This document shows, one piece after another, positions 47,134-56,178 of a stretch of DNA of 64,000 nucleotides (the stretch's first letter is position 1; each line of letters opens with the position of its first letter). The stretch is from Solimonas terrae (GTDB lineage Bacteria > Pseudomonadota > Gammaproteobacteria > Nevskiales > Nevskiaceae), in the NCBI RefSeq assembly GCF_011067135.1, contig NZ_JAAMOW010000005.1, positions 186,001 to 250,000 on the forward strand. The letters run 5' to 3'. Below the pieces are notes generated by a model. That model was not told where the DNA came from. It worked only from the letters and a program-made list of their open reading frames with translations, and searched no databases. The translations under genes were made by a program, and so were the position numbers.

Positions 47134-47246
47134 GTCAAATCTCCTGCAATGGAAAAGAAATCGTCGGCGAGCTTAGTCCCGGCTCGTCGGGCTGGCTATT
47201 GCTGCGCCGCCACGAAGTGTGGTCATCAAGTGTTGCCTGCCATAGA

Positions 47247-47275
47247 CGAAAAGCCCCGCAGGGCGGGGCTTTTCG
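47247..47275. terminator. Terminator downstream of accC
   Basis: CGAAAAGCCCCGC-agg-GCGGGGCTTTTCG, a perfect 13-bp stem with T-run, serving accC. Confidence 0.9.
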
Positions 47276-47307
47276 TACGCGTTCCGGAAACTGCTGCTTG
47301 AGTGGTC

Positions 47308-48669
47308 TCAGGACTCCGACGCCCACTGCTCCAGCATCTTCTCCAGGTAGTGGATGTGGTGCGTGCCTTCCTTGAAGACCGGATCGCGCATGATGCGGCT
47401 CTGCAGCGGGATGTTGGTCTGGATGCCTTCGATGACCATCTCGGCAAGGGCCTGGCGCATGCGAGCGATTGCCGACTTGCGATCGGACCCATAAGCGACC
47501 AGCTTGCCGATCATCGAATCGTAGTGTGGCGGCACCTTGTAGCCCGCGTAGCAATGAGAATCGAGACGGATGCCGGGGCCACCGGGTTGGTGGTACTTCT
47601 TGATCTCGCCGGGCGAGGGGATGAAGCTGCGCGCGTTCTCGGCATTGATACGGCATTCGATCGCGTGACCGCGGAAGCGGATGTTGCTCTGCTTCTTCTT
47701 CAGCGGCTTGCCGTCGGCGATGCGTATCATTTCCTTGATCAGGTCGACGCCCGTCACCATCTCAGTAACCGGATGTTCGACCTGGATGCGCGTGTTCATT
47801 TCGATGAAGTAGAAGTGCCCTTCTTCGTAGAGGAACTCGAAGGTGCCGGCACCACGGTAGCCGATGCGCTTGCAGGCCTCGACGCAGAGATGGCCGATCT
47901 CGGCGCGCTGCTCGTCGGTGATGCCGGGCGCCGGGGATTCCTCGACCACCTTCTGGTTGCGGCGCTGCATCGAGCAATCGCGCTCGCCGAGATGGATGGC
48001 GTTGCCCTGGCCGTCGGACAGCACCTGAAACTCGATATGGCGGGGCGTCTCCAGGTATTTCTCCATGAACACCGAGCCGTCCTTGAACGCGGCGAGCGCC
48101 TCGCTGCGTGCGAGATGGACTTTCTGCACCAGGTCGACTTCGCTGCGCACGACGTGCATGCCGCGGCCGCCGCCACCGCAGGCGGCCTTGATCAGTACCG
48201 GATACCCGACCTGCTCGGCAATGCGGACGCACTCGTCATCGTCGTCCGGCAGGACGCCGTTGCTGCCGGGTACGCAGGGCACGCCGGCGGCAATCATCTC
48301 CGCCTTGGCGTTGGTCTTCGAGCCCATCAGACGTATCGTCTCGGCCTTGGGGCCGATGAAGATGAAGCCGGACTTTTCGACGGATTCCGCAAAGTCCGCG
48401 TTCTCGGACAGGAAGCCGTAGCCCGGATGAATCGCGTCGGCCTGCGTGACCTCGGCGGCCGAGATGATCGCGGCCATGTTCAGGTACGAGCGGCCGGCCT
48501 GCGGCGGTCCGATGCAGACGGCCTCGTCGGCCAGCGCGACGTGCTTCTGCTCACGGTCGGCGGTCGAATAGACGGCGACGGTCTTGATGCCGAGTTCCCG
48601 GCAGCAGCGCAGGATGCGGAGGGCGATTTCGCCACGATTGGCGATCAGGATTTTCTTGATTTCTTTCAT
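47308..48669 (-). CDS. accC: Acetyl-CoA carboxylase, biotin carboxylase subunit
   Basis: A 453-residue ATP-grasp enzyme. The N-terminal [15 protein letters not shown], the glycine-rich ACGGGGRGM and the biotin carboxylase active-site block [15 protein letters not shown] are present. It carboxylates the biotin on AccB to start fatty-acid synthesis. It forms an operon with accB (46 bp upstream) and probably aroQ. Confidence 0.98.
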   Translation of the reverse strand: MKEIKKILIANRGEIALRILRCCRELGIKTVAVYSTADREQKHVALADEAVCIGPPQAGRSYLNMAAIISAAEVTQADAIHPGYGFLSENADFAESVEKSGFIFIGPKAETIRLMGSKTNAKAEMIAAGVPCVPGSNGVLPDDDDECVRIAEQVGYPVLIKAACGGGGRGMHVVRSEVDLVQKVHLARSEALAAFKDGSVFMEKYLETPRHIEFQVLSDGQGNAIHLGERDCSMQRRNQKVVEESPAPGITDEQRAEIGHLCVEACKRIGYRGAGTFEFLYEEGHFYFIEMNTRIQVEHPVTEMVTGVDLIKEMIRIADGKPLKKKQSNIRFRGHAIECRINAENARSFIPSPGEIKKYHQPGGPGIRLDSHCYAGYKVPPHYDSMIGKLVAYGSDRKSAIARMRQALAEMVIEGIQTNIPLQSRIMRDPVFKEGTHHIHYLEKMLEQWASES

Positions 48670-48715
48670 GGCCGCGGCTTCAGGCCATCTGTCGGGGGAG
48701 CTGGTTCATCGCGCA

Positions 48716-49180
48716 TCACTCAATGGCGAACAGCGGCTGATCGAATTCCACCGGCTTCTCGTTGTCGGCGAAGACTTCGACGACGACGCCGGCCTTGTCC
48801 GACTCGATCTGGTTGAGCATCTTCATTGCCTCGATGATGCACAGCACCTGACCGGCCTTGACCGTCTGTCCGACTTCGACGAACGACTTGGCACCCGGCG
48901 ACGGCGAACGATAGAACGTGCCGACCATCGGCGCCTTGACGATGTGGCGGTTGTCGGCTGCCGGCGCGGCAACTGCGGCTGCGGCCGGTGCCGCAGCCGC
49001 CGGTGCCGTGACGGCAGCGGTCTGCGGCGCGGCGACTTGCGGCGCCTGCATGTACGTGACCGGCGCCTGCGCGATCTGGCGGCTGATGCGAACCGACTCT
49101 TCGCCTTCGCGCACTTCGAGCTCGGAAATGCCCGACTGCTCGACGAGATCGATCAGCGTCTTGATCTTGCGTAAATCCAT
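48716..49180 (-). CDS. accB: Acetyl-CoA carboxylase biotin carboxyl carrier protein
   Basis: A 154-residue carrier. The N-terminus ([23 protein letters not shown]) and the Ala/Pro linker ([16 protein letters not shown]) precede the biotinyl domain. The biotinylated Lys lies in [10 protein letters not shown]; the thumb [16 protein letters not shown] is present. It shuttles carboxylate between AccC and the carboxyltransferase. Confidence 0.97.
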   Translation of the reverse strand: MDLRKIKTLIDLVEQSGISELEVREGEESVRISRQIAQAPVTYMQAPQVAAPQTAAVTAPAAAAPAAAAVAAPAADNRHIVKAPMVGTFYRSPSPGAKSFVEVGQTVKAGQVLCIIEAMKMLNQIESDKAGVVVEVFADNEKPVEFDQPLFAIE

Positions 49181-49204
49181 TGCTCCCTCCCTGGGGATGC
49201 GTTT

Positions 49205-49648
49205 TCAGGTTTGCGAGAGGCGCTCATGCGCAGCCTGCAAGGCGAGCTGGTAACCCAGCGCACCGCAGCCGGCAATCACGCCCAAGGCGATGTCGGAAAG
49301 ATAGGAATGCTTGCGGAACGTCTCACGGGCGTGGACGTTCGACAGGTGAATTTCGATGAACGGGATTGCCACCGCCAGCAGCGCATCGCGCAGGGCAACG
49401 CTGGTATGGGTGTAGGCGCCCGGATTGATCAGGATGAACGCAACCGCCTCCGACCTGGCCTGCTGCACGCGATCGACCAGTGCGCCTTCGTGGTTGCTCT
49501 GGAAGCAGCTCAGCTGGTGGCCCAGTCGCGCAGCGGCCGAACTCAGCGCAGATTCGATGTCCGCCAGCGTCCGGCGTCCATAAACCTCGGGTTCACGGCT
49601 GCCCAGCAGGTTCAGATTGGGGCCGTTGATCAGCAGCAGCTGGCTCAA
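49205..49648 (-). CDS. aroQ: 3-dehydroquinate dehydratase type II
   Basis: A 147-residue dodecameric enzyme of the shikimate pathway. [21 protein letters not shown] with catalytic Tyr, [13 protein letters not shown], and the late [18 protein letters not shown] with catalytic His are seen. The start is TTG at 49648; no ATG is available before the conserved NGPNLNLLG. The order aroQ-accB-accC is widely conserved. Confidence 0.95.
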   Translation of the reverse strand: MSQLLLINGPNLNLLGSREPEVYGRRTLADIESALSSAAARLGHQLSCFQSNHEGALVDRVQQARSEAVAFILINPGAYTHTSVALRDALLAVAIPFIEIHLSNVHARETFRKHSYLSDIALGVIAGCGALGYQLALQAAHERLSQT

Positions 49649-49778
49649 GCGCGTCGGTCTCGTTCGCGGGAGTCACCGATTCTGCAGGGACGCTCCTGCG
49701 AATACAAGCTCAAGATCGATTTGCAGGAAGTTGCCGACAAGATCGAGGCTTTTTCGTACGTTTTAGACGAACGATCGT

Positions 49779-50315
49779 TCAGGATTTGCCGAGGTGGCGT
49801 TGCAGCAGTCCGTCCAACTCGTCGCTGCTCAATCCGCCGAGATTGCGTTCGACGATAAAGCCGTCGGGATCGATCAGCACGGTAAACGGCAAGGCACCCT
49901 TGTCGTTGCCGAAGGCGCGCATCGCCAGATCGCCGCTGGCGAAGTCTGCGGTCACCGGATAATTGATCTTGAAGCGCGCCAGCATCGGACGCACCGCGTC
50001 GGCTTCGTCGAGTGCGGGGCCGATGACTTTCAGACCCAAGCCGCTGTACTGGTCCTGCGCACGCACGAAGTTCGGCAACTCGTCGATGCAGGGCGCACAC
50101 CAGGATGCCCAGAAATTGATCAATACCCAGTGCCCGTGCAGCGACGCCAGGCTCAGCGTGCGGCCGTCGAGCGTGATGAAGTTCACCGCCGGTGCCGCTG
50201 CCGATACCGGTTCCGAGGTCGTGTTGGCCGCGAGATGGCGATACAGCAGAGCGCCGCCGGCCAGGGCGGCGAGCGACAGCACGATGGCGACGGGTACGGA
50301 CTTGCGCATGTTCAT
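49779..50315 (-). CDS. TlpA-family thiol-disulfide oxidoreductase
   Basis: A 178-residue membrane-anchored thioredoxin-fold protein (signal anchor VAIVLSLAALAGGALL). The active site FWASWCAPC has Cys73 and Cys76, and the cis-Pro segment is LPFTVLIDPDG. These proteins keep periplasmic thiols reduced, for example for cytochrome c maturation, and take electrons from DsbD. Its ATG overlaps the stop of the DsbD-alpha gene (ATGA). Confidence 0.9.
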   Translation of the reverse strand: MNMRKSVPVAIVLSLAALAGGALLYRHLAANTTSEPVSAAAPAVNFITLDGRTLSLASLHGHWVLINFWASWCAPCIDELPNFVRAQDQYSGLGLKVIGPALDEADAVRPMLARFKINYPVTADFASGDLAMRAFGNDKGALPFTVLIDPDGFIVERNLGGLSSDELDGLLQRHLGKS

Positions 50316-50755
50316 CGGCGAATGGTCTGGACGACGGTTTGCGGGGGATAGCAGACGCCGGCATCGGCGCAGCCCTGATAGCTGACGCGCAGGCGCAATG
50401 GCGCGTTCAGGGGGCCGATGGTCGGCACATCGGCGTCGAGCAGCTCGCGATAAATCTGCACCGAACCGAAATGCTCGTCGACGTGAGCAATGCCCTGCGG
50501 CAGACGGATGGCTTGCAGTCCGACGCGACTCGGCGCCAGCACTTCAACGCGAATGCGCTGGCGATACAGGTAGTAGCCAGGGGCAATGTTCCAGCTCAGA
50601 TGCAGATGGTGGTCATGGTATTCGACCGGCAGCAGCGAGAACGCCTGCGCCGCCGGCAGCAGATCGTCGGTCGACGACAGTCTTTCGAACGGTCGCGCCG
50701 ACGCGCTCAGCACGATGCCAAGCGCAGCGGTGCCGAGCCAGCGGATCAGGAGCAC
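50312..50755 (-). CDS. Stand-alone DsbD N-terminal (alpha) domain protein
   Basis: A 147-residue protein with an N-terminal signal sequence (WLGTAALGIVLSASA) and a domain equal to DsbD-alpha: SWNIAPGYYLYRQRI and the redox pair in GCADAGVCYPP (Cys129, Cys135, CX5C as in E. coli DsbD). The eight-helix beta domain and the thioredoxin-like gamma domain of DsbD are absent. The gene ends cleanly, overlapping the tlpA-like start, so it does not look like a frameshift. It could relay electrons to or from the coupled TlpA-like protein. The electron source is unknown. Confidence 0.82.
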   Translation of the reverse strand: MLLIRWLGTAALGIVLSASARPFERLSSTDDLLPAAQAFSLLPVEYHDHHLHLSWNIAPGYYLYRQRIRVEVLAPSRVGLQAIRLPQGIAHVDEHFGSVQIYRELLDADVPTIGPLNAPLRLRVSYQGCADAGVCYPPQTVVQTIRR

Positions 50756-51054
50756 GAAGCGAGTATCCAGTCGAGATAGGGGGGATGAACCTTGTCGACA
50801 CTGACCGCGACGATCTCGGGAAGTTCGTAGGGATGTGCCTGCAGCACCGCGCTGCGCACGGCCTCGAACGCCGCGCTTGGATGCTTGATCACCAGCAGGG
50901 CTTCGTCAGCGTGTTCGACCGCGTTCTGCCAGCGATAGACCGAGCGAAGCCGCGGCAGCACGCTGACGCAGGCGGCGACTCGTGCATCGACCAGCGACCG
51001 CGCGAGACAGTCCGCGTGCTCGGGCGGACAGCTGACGAGCGTGATGGACATCAT
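50746..51054 (-). CDS. cutA: Divalent-cation tolerance protein CutA
   Basis: A 102-residue trimeric ferredoxin-like protein. ACVSVLPRLRSVYRWQ and the C-terminal HPYELPEIVAVSV...YLDWI are typical. Linked to copper tolerance in E. coli, though the mechanism is unclear. It overlaps the DsbD-alpha gene by 10 bp. CutA-DsbD adjacency is conserved. Confidence 0.93.
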   Translation of the reverse strand: MMSITLVSCPPEHADCLARSLVDARVAACVSVLPRLRSVYRWQNAVEHADEALLVIKHPSAAFEAVRSAVLQAHPYELPEIVAVSVDKVHPPYLDWILASCS

Positions 51055-51256
51055 GGATCAGGCGACCGGGGAGTGACGCATGCCGCGCAGCTTAAATCGT
51101 TCGCTGCGGGCGCGTCGCCGTCCGCGTCGGTCCGAGCGGAGCCGCCATCCGCGCGCTGGCATCCCTGAGCGAAAATGCCCAGACTACGCGCCCCGTCGCT
51201 CCTGGCGGTCGTTTTCGTTCCCGCCGACGGCGGGAGATCACCTGCGGTCCATCGTC

Positions 51257-52618
51257 ATGCAGCACCTCGAACCCTCTGCTCTGCGCCGCGAATTGCGCGA
51301 GTATTTCCGTCTGGCCTGGCCGATCGTTGCCGCGCAGCTGTCGTTCGTCAGCATGGGCACGGTCGATACCATACTCGCCGGACGTCTCGGCGCGCCGCAG
51401 CTGGCTGCGGTCGCGGTCGGCGCCAACGTCTTCTTCCTGATGTTCGTGTTCTTCTCCGGCCTGTTCATGGCCGTTTCGCCGATCGTTGCGCAGAAGGTCG
51501 GTGCGGATGAGGACGCGCAGGCGATCGGGCGCTTCGTGCGGGGTGCGCTGGTGCTGGCACTGCTGATGGGCGGTGTGTGGGTCTTGCTGCTGCATCTGGT
51601 CCGCGAGCCGGTACTCGATCTGCTGTCGCTCACCACCGATACGCGCGTCTATGCGGATGGCTACCTGCGCGCGCTGGTCTGGGCTCCGGTTCCGACCTGC
51701 ATCAACTTCGCGCAGCGCAACGCCGCCGACGCGCACGGACTCACGCGATTGTCGCTGGTCGCAGGCCTGGTCGGCCTGCTGGTCAACGGCACGCTCGGGT
51801 ACGGATTCATGTATGGCCATTTCGGTTTGCCGAACCTTGGTCCGCGCGGCGCCGGCTACGCGCTGTCGATCGCCAGTTGCGCGATGGTGTTCGTCTATGC
51901 GGCCCAGTATCGGCGTACGCCGCGTCTGCATGCACTGCGGGTACTGGGCGGCGGACCGTGGTCGTGGCGCGTTGCGGCGGCGCAGGTCTTGCGCCTCGGT
52001 CTGCCGATCGCCGCGATCCTGACGGCCGAGGCCAGCCTGTTCCAGATCGGCGCGCTGCTGATCGCGCGTTTCGGTGCCGAGACCATGGCGGCGCACCAGA
52101 TCGCGATCAACTGGGCGTCGCTGATGTTCATGATTCCGCTGTCGATCGGCATGGCGGCGACCGTGCGTGTCGGTCACGCGGTCGGTGCCGGCAATGCAGC
52201 GGCGATCGCACTGCGCGGTCGCGCCGGCATGTTGATCGGCGTCTGCTTCGCGCTGTTCTCGGCGAGCCTGATGCTGCTGGCGCCGCGCGCGATCGTTGCG
52301 CTGTACACCAACGTCGATGCGGTCGCGCATATCGCCGTCGGCTTCCTCGCCTATGCCGCGCTGTTCCAGATCGTCGACTGCATCCAGGCGACGTCGGGCG
52401 GTGCGCTGCGCGGCATCAAGGACACACGCGTGCCGATGATGATCACCGTCGCCGCGTACTGGGTGGTCGGCCTGCCGCTCGCGACGACGCTGACGTTCAG
52501 GACGGCGCTCGGTCCATCCGGTGTCTGGTGCGGATTCATCGGCGGCCTCAGCATCGCCGCAGTCGGTCTGTCGACGCGCTTTCTGCGCCAGACGCGCGCA
52601 GCCTGGCGCGCCGCGTGA
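51257..52618 (+). CDS. MATE-family efflux pump (NorM-like)
   Basis: A 453-residue inner-membrane protein with 12 hydrophobic segments in two similar halves. AWPIVAAQLSFVSMGTVDTILAGRLGAPQLAAVAVG is the family opening, with the repeat version LGLPIAAILTAEASLFQIGALLIARFG in the second half. It exports cationic drugs with Na+ or H+. The start at 51257 was preferred because the in-frame extension to 51080 is a non-conserved, Arg-rich stretch. Confidence 0.92.
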   Translation: MQHLEPSALRRELREYFRLAWPIVAAQLSFVSMGTVDTILAGRLGAPQLAAVAVGANVFFLMFVFFSGLFMAVSPIVAQKVGADEDAQAIGRFVRGALVLALLMGGVWVLLLHLVREPVLDLLSLTTDTRVYADGYLRALVWAPVPTCINFAQRNAADAHGLTRLSLVAGLVGLLVNGTLGYGFMYGHFGLPNLGPRGAGYALSIASCAMVFVYAAQYRRTPRLHALRVLGGGPWSWRVAAAQVLRLGLPIAAILTAEASLFQIGALLIARFGAETMAAHQIAINWASLMFMIPLSIGMAATVRVGHAVGAGNAAAIALRGRAGMLIGVCFALFSASLMLLAPRAIVALYTNVDAVAHIAVGFLAYAALFQIVDCIQATSGGALRGIKDTRVPMMITVAAYWVVGLPLATTLTFRTALGPSGVWCGFIGGLSIAAVGLSTRFLRQTRAAWRAA

Positions 52619-52623
52619 CAGCC

Positions 52624-52653
52624 AAGCAAAGACCGCCAAAGCTGTCTTTGCTT
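52624..52653. terminator. Hairpin between the MATE and peroxiredoxin genes
   Basis: AAGCAAAGAC / GTCTTTGCTT, a perfect 10-bp inverted repeat with a 10-nt loop just after the MATE gene; no long T-run, so terminator strength is uncertain. Confidence 0.45.
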
Positions 52654-52717
52654 ATGCCTTGAACTCGCTCGGCTGAAGGTCCTTAATAGGCGCCTTCCCC
52701 CGGACGGAGAACCAGAC

Positions 52718-53350
52718 ATGAGCCTCAGACTCGGCGATACCGCACCAGATTTCGAGACCGAAACGACCGAAGGGCGCATCCGCTTCCACGACTGGCTCGG
52801 CGATTCCTGGGGTGTACTGTTTTCGCACCCGAAGAACTACACGCCGGTGTGCACGACCGAACTGGGCTACACCGCCAGGCTCAAGCCGGAATTCGACAAG
52901 CGCCACGTCAAGGCGATCGGCCTGTCGGTTGACAAGCTCGAAGACCATCATGGCTGGAGCAAGGACATCGAGGAGACGCAGGGCGCTGCGCTGAATTTTC
53001 CGCTGATCGCCGACCCCGACCGCAAGGTCGCTGATCTCTACGATATGATCCATCCGAACGCCAGCGACACCTTCACCGTGCGCAGCGTGTTCATCATCGA
53101 TCCGAACAAGAAGATCCGCCTGACGCTGACCTATCCGGCCTCGACCGGCCGCAATTTCGAGGAGATCCTGCGCGTGATCGATTCGCTGCAACTGACCGAC
53201 CGGCAGAAGCTCGCGACGCCGGTGAACTGGAAGCCGGGCGATGACGCGATCATCGTTCCTGCGCTCAAGGACGAAGAGGCGAAGAAGCTGTTTCCGCAGG
53301 GCTGGAAGACGCTCAAGCCTTATCTGCGCATCGTCAAGCCGTCGCCGTGA
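52718..53350 (+). CDS. 1-Cys peroxiredoxin (Prx6 type)
   Basis: A 210-residue peroxidase with the peroxidatic Cys45 in YTPVCTTELG. The C-terminal extension (VNWKPGDDAIIVPALKDEEAKKLFPQGWKTLKPYLRI) is diagnostic of the Prx6/AhpC-TSA 1-Cys group. It lacks a signal peptide, so it acts in the cytosol against hydroperoxides. It overlaps the next gene by 4 bp (GTGA). Confidence 0.95.
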   Translation: MSLRLGDTAPDFETETTEGRIRFHDWLGDSWGVLFSHPKNYTPVCTTELGYTARLKPEFDKRHVKAIGLSVDKLEDHHGWSKDIEETQGAALNFPLIADPDRKVADLYDMIHPNASDTFTVRSVFIIDPNKKIRLTLTYPASTGRNFEEILRVIDSLQLTDRQKLATPVNWKPGDDAIIVPALKDEEAKKLFPQGWKTLKPYLRIVKPSP

Positions 53351-53865
53351 AGCGGGTCGCCGCGGCCTTGCTGCTCGTCACCGGCGCCGCCCACGGCGGC
53401 CCGGCGTCTCCGGCGCCGTGCGCCGCTGCCGAAATGCACCAGTTCGACTTCTGGGCCGGGCGCTGGCAGGTCAGCAGCGCGGATGGCAGGACCACACTCG
53501 GTGCCAGCGAAGTCGAAGCGGTTGCAGGCGGTTGTGCGCTGCACGAGCACTGGCACGGCAGCAAGGGCGCGGAAGGCGAGAGTCTCAACATCTACGATGC
53601 TGCCAGCGGGCACTGGCACCAGACCTGGGTCGACAACAGTGGCGCCCTGTTGCAACTCGATGGCGGTCTGGTCGGCAAGGCGATGGTGCTCGAAAACGTG
53701 CATGGCCCGGCGGCTGCGCGCGTCACCGAACGCATCACCTGGACGCCGCTGCCGGACGGTCGCGTCAACCAGCGCTGGGAAACGATTCCGGCCGGAAAGC
53801 CTGCGACGATCAGCTTCGATGGCTACTACCGGCGCCGGGCGGAAACCTCCGGTGCGAGTCCGTGA
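53347..53865 (+). CDS. Secreted protein of DUF1579-like type, unknown function
   Basis: A 172-residue protein with a short signal peptide (VAAALLLVTGAAHGGPA) and the motif FDFWAGRWQV, typical of a lipocalin-like barrel family seen as DUF1579-like in many bacteria. Trp-rich later blocks (HWHQTWVDNSGALLQLDGG; RVNQRWETI) fit such a barrel. The GTG start at 53347 overlaps the peroxiredoxin stop. No enzyme function can be assigned. It is co-transcribed with the peroxiredoxin and TlpA-like genes. Confidence 0.65.
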   Translation: MKRVAAALLLVTGAAHGGPASPAPCAAAEMHQFDFWAGRWQVSSADGRTTLGASEVEAVAGGCALHEHWHGSKGAEGESLNIYDAASGHWHQTWVDNSGALLQLDGGLVGKAMVLENVHGPAAARVTERITWTPLPDGRVNQRWETIPAGKPATISFDGYYRRRAETSGASP

Positions 53866-54485
53866 GCCATGCGCCGGAAGCGGGGGTGCTCGACCCTGCT
53901 TCCTCTGCAATCCGGCCGGCGACGGTTGCCGGTAGCGTCCGCGCCGCTGAGCGCGCGAAGCGATCGGCTTGCCGTCGCGGCGTCGCGGTCGGCGGCCGGG
54001 CCTTTCTGTTTGCCGCCATGCTGCTGGCGTCACCGGGCTGGGCGGCCAGCCTTGCCGGCAAGCCGGCGCCGCCGCTGACCGCGACCACACTCGACGGCCT
54101 GAAGTACAGCTTGCAGCAGCATCGCGGCGAAGTCGTGATCGTCAATTTCTGGGCGACCTGGTGTGGTCCCTGTCGCGTCGAGCTGCCGGCATTCGAAGCG
54201 TTCTATCAGGCGCACCACGACGACGGCCTGAGTGTACTGGCCATCAGCGTCGACGATGCCGACCAGACAGCGCGTGTACGTGCGCTCGCTCAGGATTTCG
54301 ATTTTCCGGTCGCGCTCGGCGCCGACGTGCAGGCCGGTGGCTACGGGCGCATCTGGCGTCTGCCGATCACCTTCGTGATCGATCGCGCCGGTGTGCTGCG
54401 CATCGACGGTGGTGTCGGTGCGCGCGTCACCTGGGACCTGTCGTCGCTGGAAAAGCAGGTCGGACCGCTGCTGCGCGAACGCTGA
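53862..54485 (+). CDS. Secreted TlpA-like thioredoxin-fold protein
   Basis: A 207-residue protein with a long N-terminal tail, a hydrophobic segment (AFLFAAMLLASPGWAAS) and a thioredoxin domain with WATWCGPC active site and cis-Pro in RLPITFVID. The GTG start at 53862 overlaps the previous stop (GTGA); no other start gives a full signal region except a too-short ATG at 54018. It is probably a periplasmic thiol reductase acting on the exported neighbour or on other substrates. Confidence 0.8.
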   Translation: MSHAPEAGVLDPASSAIRPATVAGSVRAAERAKRSACRRGVAVGGRAFLFAAMLLASPGWAASLAGKPAPPLTATTLDGLKYSLQQHRGEVVIVNFWATWCGPCRVELPAFEAFYQAHHDDGLSVLAISVDDADQTARVRALAQDFDFPVALGADVQAGGYGRIWRLPITFVIDRAGVLRIDGGVGARVTWDLSSLEKQVGPLLRER

Positions 54486-54533
54486 AGCAGTCCGGCCGGC
54501 TCCGGCTGTCGCTTCAGGAGACTTGCGGCGGTC

Positions 54534-55514
54534 TCAGAAGCGATAGCCGAGGTTGACGCTGGCGATGTAGTGCGGCGCCAGTTGGTAGCCCGTGTAGTGC
54601 TGGTACACCGGCAGCTGCAGGAAGCCGGACAACGAAACCTGCCCGCCGATGCCGGCGCTGACGCCCGGACTCAGCGCGATCACCTGGCTGCCGCTGTTCT
54701 GGTAATCCGCCTCTGCTCCGGTCTCGTGGCCTTCGATCCGGCTGTTGATCTGCAATTGCGGGATGAAGCCCGTGAAGCCCACGTAGCGCAGTCCGGCATT
54801 GAGGCTGATCTGCGTTCCCGGCCGGAAACCGTCCCGCGTATCGAGCGCCTGCTTCAGCTGCAGCTGCTCGAAGCGATCCCAGTCGCGGCTCAACGCGGCG
54901 TAGTGGTACACGCCGACGATGAGGTCGGTCGTGCCGGTGCCATTCTGCAGTCCGCGATCGAGGGTCTCGCCCGCCTCCGCGCCGCGATCGAAGCGATCAT
55001 CGATTTTGCCGGTCGGCAGTTGCAGGCCGAACTGCAAGCCCCAGCTGTGATCGGCGAAGAAGCCCTGGTAGCGGCCGATGACGCGCAAGTCGCCGATGCC
55101 GCTGGTCGACGAGCCTGTGATCCCGGTATCGCCTTCGTCGATGGTCTGGTGCTCGCGCTGCAGCGTCGGCAGTTGCACGCTGAGCCCCCAGTCGTGATCG
55201 ATGCTGTAGTCGAGACCCAGCGTGTAGAAGCGCGTCAGCGTGCCTTGCTGGATTTCCTCCTCGTTGGGAATTTCGACGTCGCGGCGTCGTACCGCATGCG
55301 CGCCGTAGCGCAACTGGTCCTGGTTGATGAAGTCATAGCGCAGATCGAGGCGCAGGCCGGCGGCAGTGGAATAGCCGGAGTCGGCCCATTCGACGCCGAT
55401 GTTGCAGCCGCAACTGGAGCAGGCCGAGGCCCGCAACGGCAGCGACGACGTGCCGGCGGCAATCAGCGACAGAACAAGCGCGCGCAGGGGGGCGTTGGAG
55501 TGTGAGTGAATCAT
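54534..55514 (-). CDS. Outer-membrane beta-barrel protein with CSSCGCN motif
   Basis: A 326-residue protein with signal peptide (LVLSLIAAGTSSLPLRASA). Just after the cleavage site is CSSCGCNIGVEW, a dense Cys cluster that could bind a metal. The rest alternates like a beta-barrel and ends in YRF, the outer-membrane sorting signal. The pattern is like Phenol_MetA_deg/transporter-type barrels. The gene follows a DUF2946 gene on the same strand (78 bp). DUF2946 proteins are often copper-linked, so metal transport is a guess. Confidence 0.72.
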   Translation of the reverse strand: MIHSHSNAPLRALVLSLIAAGTSSLPLRASACSSCGCNIGVEWADSGYSTAAGLRLDLRYDFINQDQLRYGAHAVRRRDVEIPNEEEIQQGTLTRFYTLGLDYSIDHDWGLSVQLPTLQREHQTIDEGDTGITGSSTSGIGDLRVIGRYQGFFADHSWGLQFGLQLPTGKIDDRFDRGAEAGETLDRGLQNGTGTTDLIVGVYHYAALSRDWDRFEQLQLKQALDTRDGFRPGTQISLNAGLRYVGFTGFIPQLQINSRIEGHETGAEADYQNSGSQVIALSPGVSAGIGGQVSLSGFLQLPVYQHYTGYQLAPHYIASVNLGYRF

Positions 55515-55592
55515 GAGGTGTCCGGAATTGACGGGCGTGCGGGTGCACGCAAAGGTTCCGCGCGTCGCGGAACCGCAAACCAGCGTCGGAAT

Positions 55593-55997
55593 TCAGGACT
55601 GCTCGGGTGGCGCCCGGCTTGGCGGCCGCAGGTAATTCGCCGTGTCGTTCGCCGCGCTCTCGACGACGGGTTCCTGTTGCCGTGCCGGCGCGGCTGCCGG
55701 CGCCGGCGACAGGCTGGCAACGTATGGCAGAGCCGGAGTCGCAGCCGCCGCAAACGGGCATTGCGGCTCCTGTCGATCGGCGCCGTGCCCGGTGTGGCCG
55801 GCGTCGCCCGATCTTGCCGGGTTCTGACCGATCGTGACCGGGCCCTGGCCGTAGCACATCGCGAGGCCGAGCACCGTGCCCCGAGCGGTGTGCGTCATGA
55901 CCGGCATGAAGCCCGGCGGAATCAGCGCGCGATACAGCACGCCCAGCAGTGCAAGCCAGAGCAGGATGGTGTGACGGTGGCGGCGGACGCTCGACAT
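55593..55997 (-). CDS. DUF2946 family protein
   Basis: A 134-residue small exported protein. N-terminal hydrophobic helix, ALIPPGFMPV, and a Cys/His region (AMCYG ... HTGHG ... CPFAAAATPALP) are DUF2946 hallmarks. The Cys and His residues are potential metal ligands. Found with TonB receptors or copper genes elsewhere. Paired here with the CSSCGCN barrel gene. Function unknown. Confidence 0.75.
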   Translation of the reverse strand: MSSVRRHRHTILLWLALLGVLYRALIPPGFMPVMTHTARGTVLGLAMCYGQGPVTIGQNPARSGDAGHTGHGADRQEPQCPFAAAATPALPYVASLSPAPAAAPARQQEPVVESAANDTANYLRPPSRAPPEQS

Positions 55998-56178
55998 CGG
56001 CCGCGATCATAGCAGCGGAGAAGGCGGCGCCGTTACCGCGCGCCGGTCCCCGACCGCGGGTAGACGGGCGCCTTGTCGACGGTCGGCTTCCGGCGTGCAT
56101 CACGGCAGGGCGATCGCCGTTCCGGCCGAGTCGGTCAGCCGTCAACAACCGCAGCCGTTGCCGACAGTGCGGCGCAGG

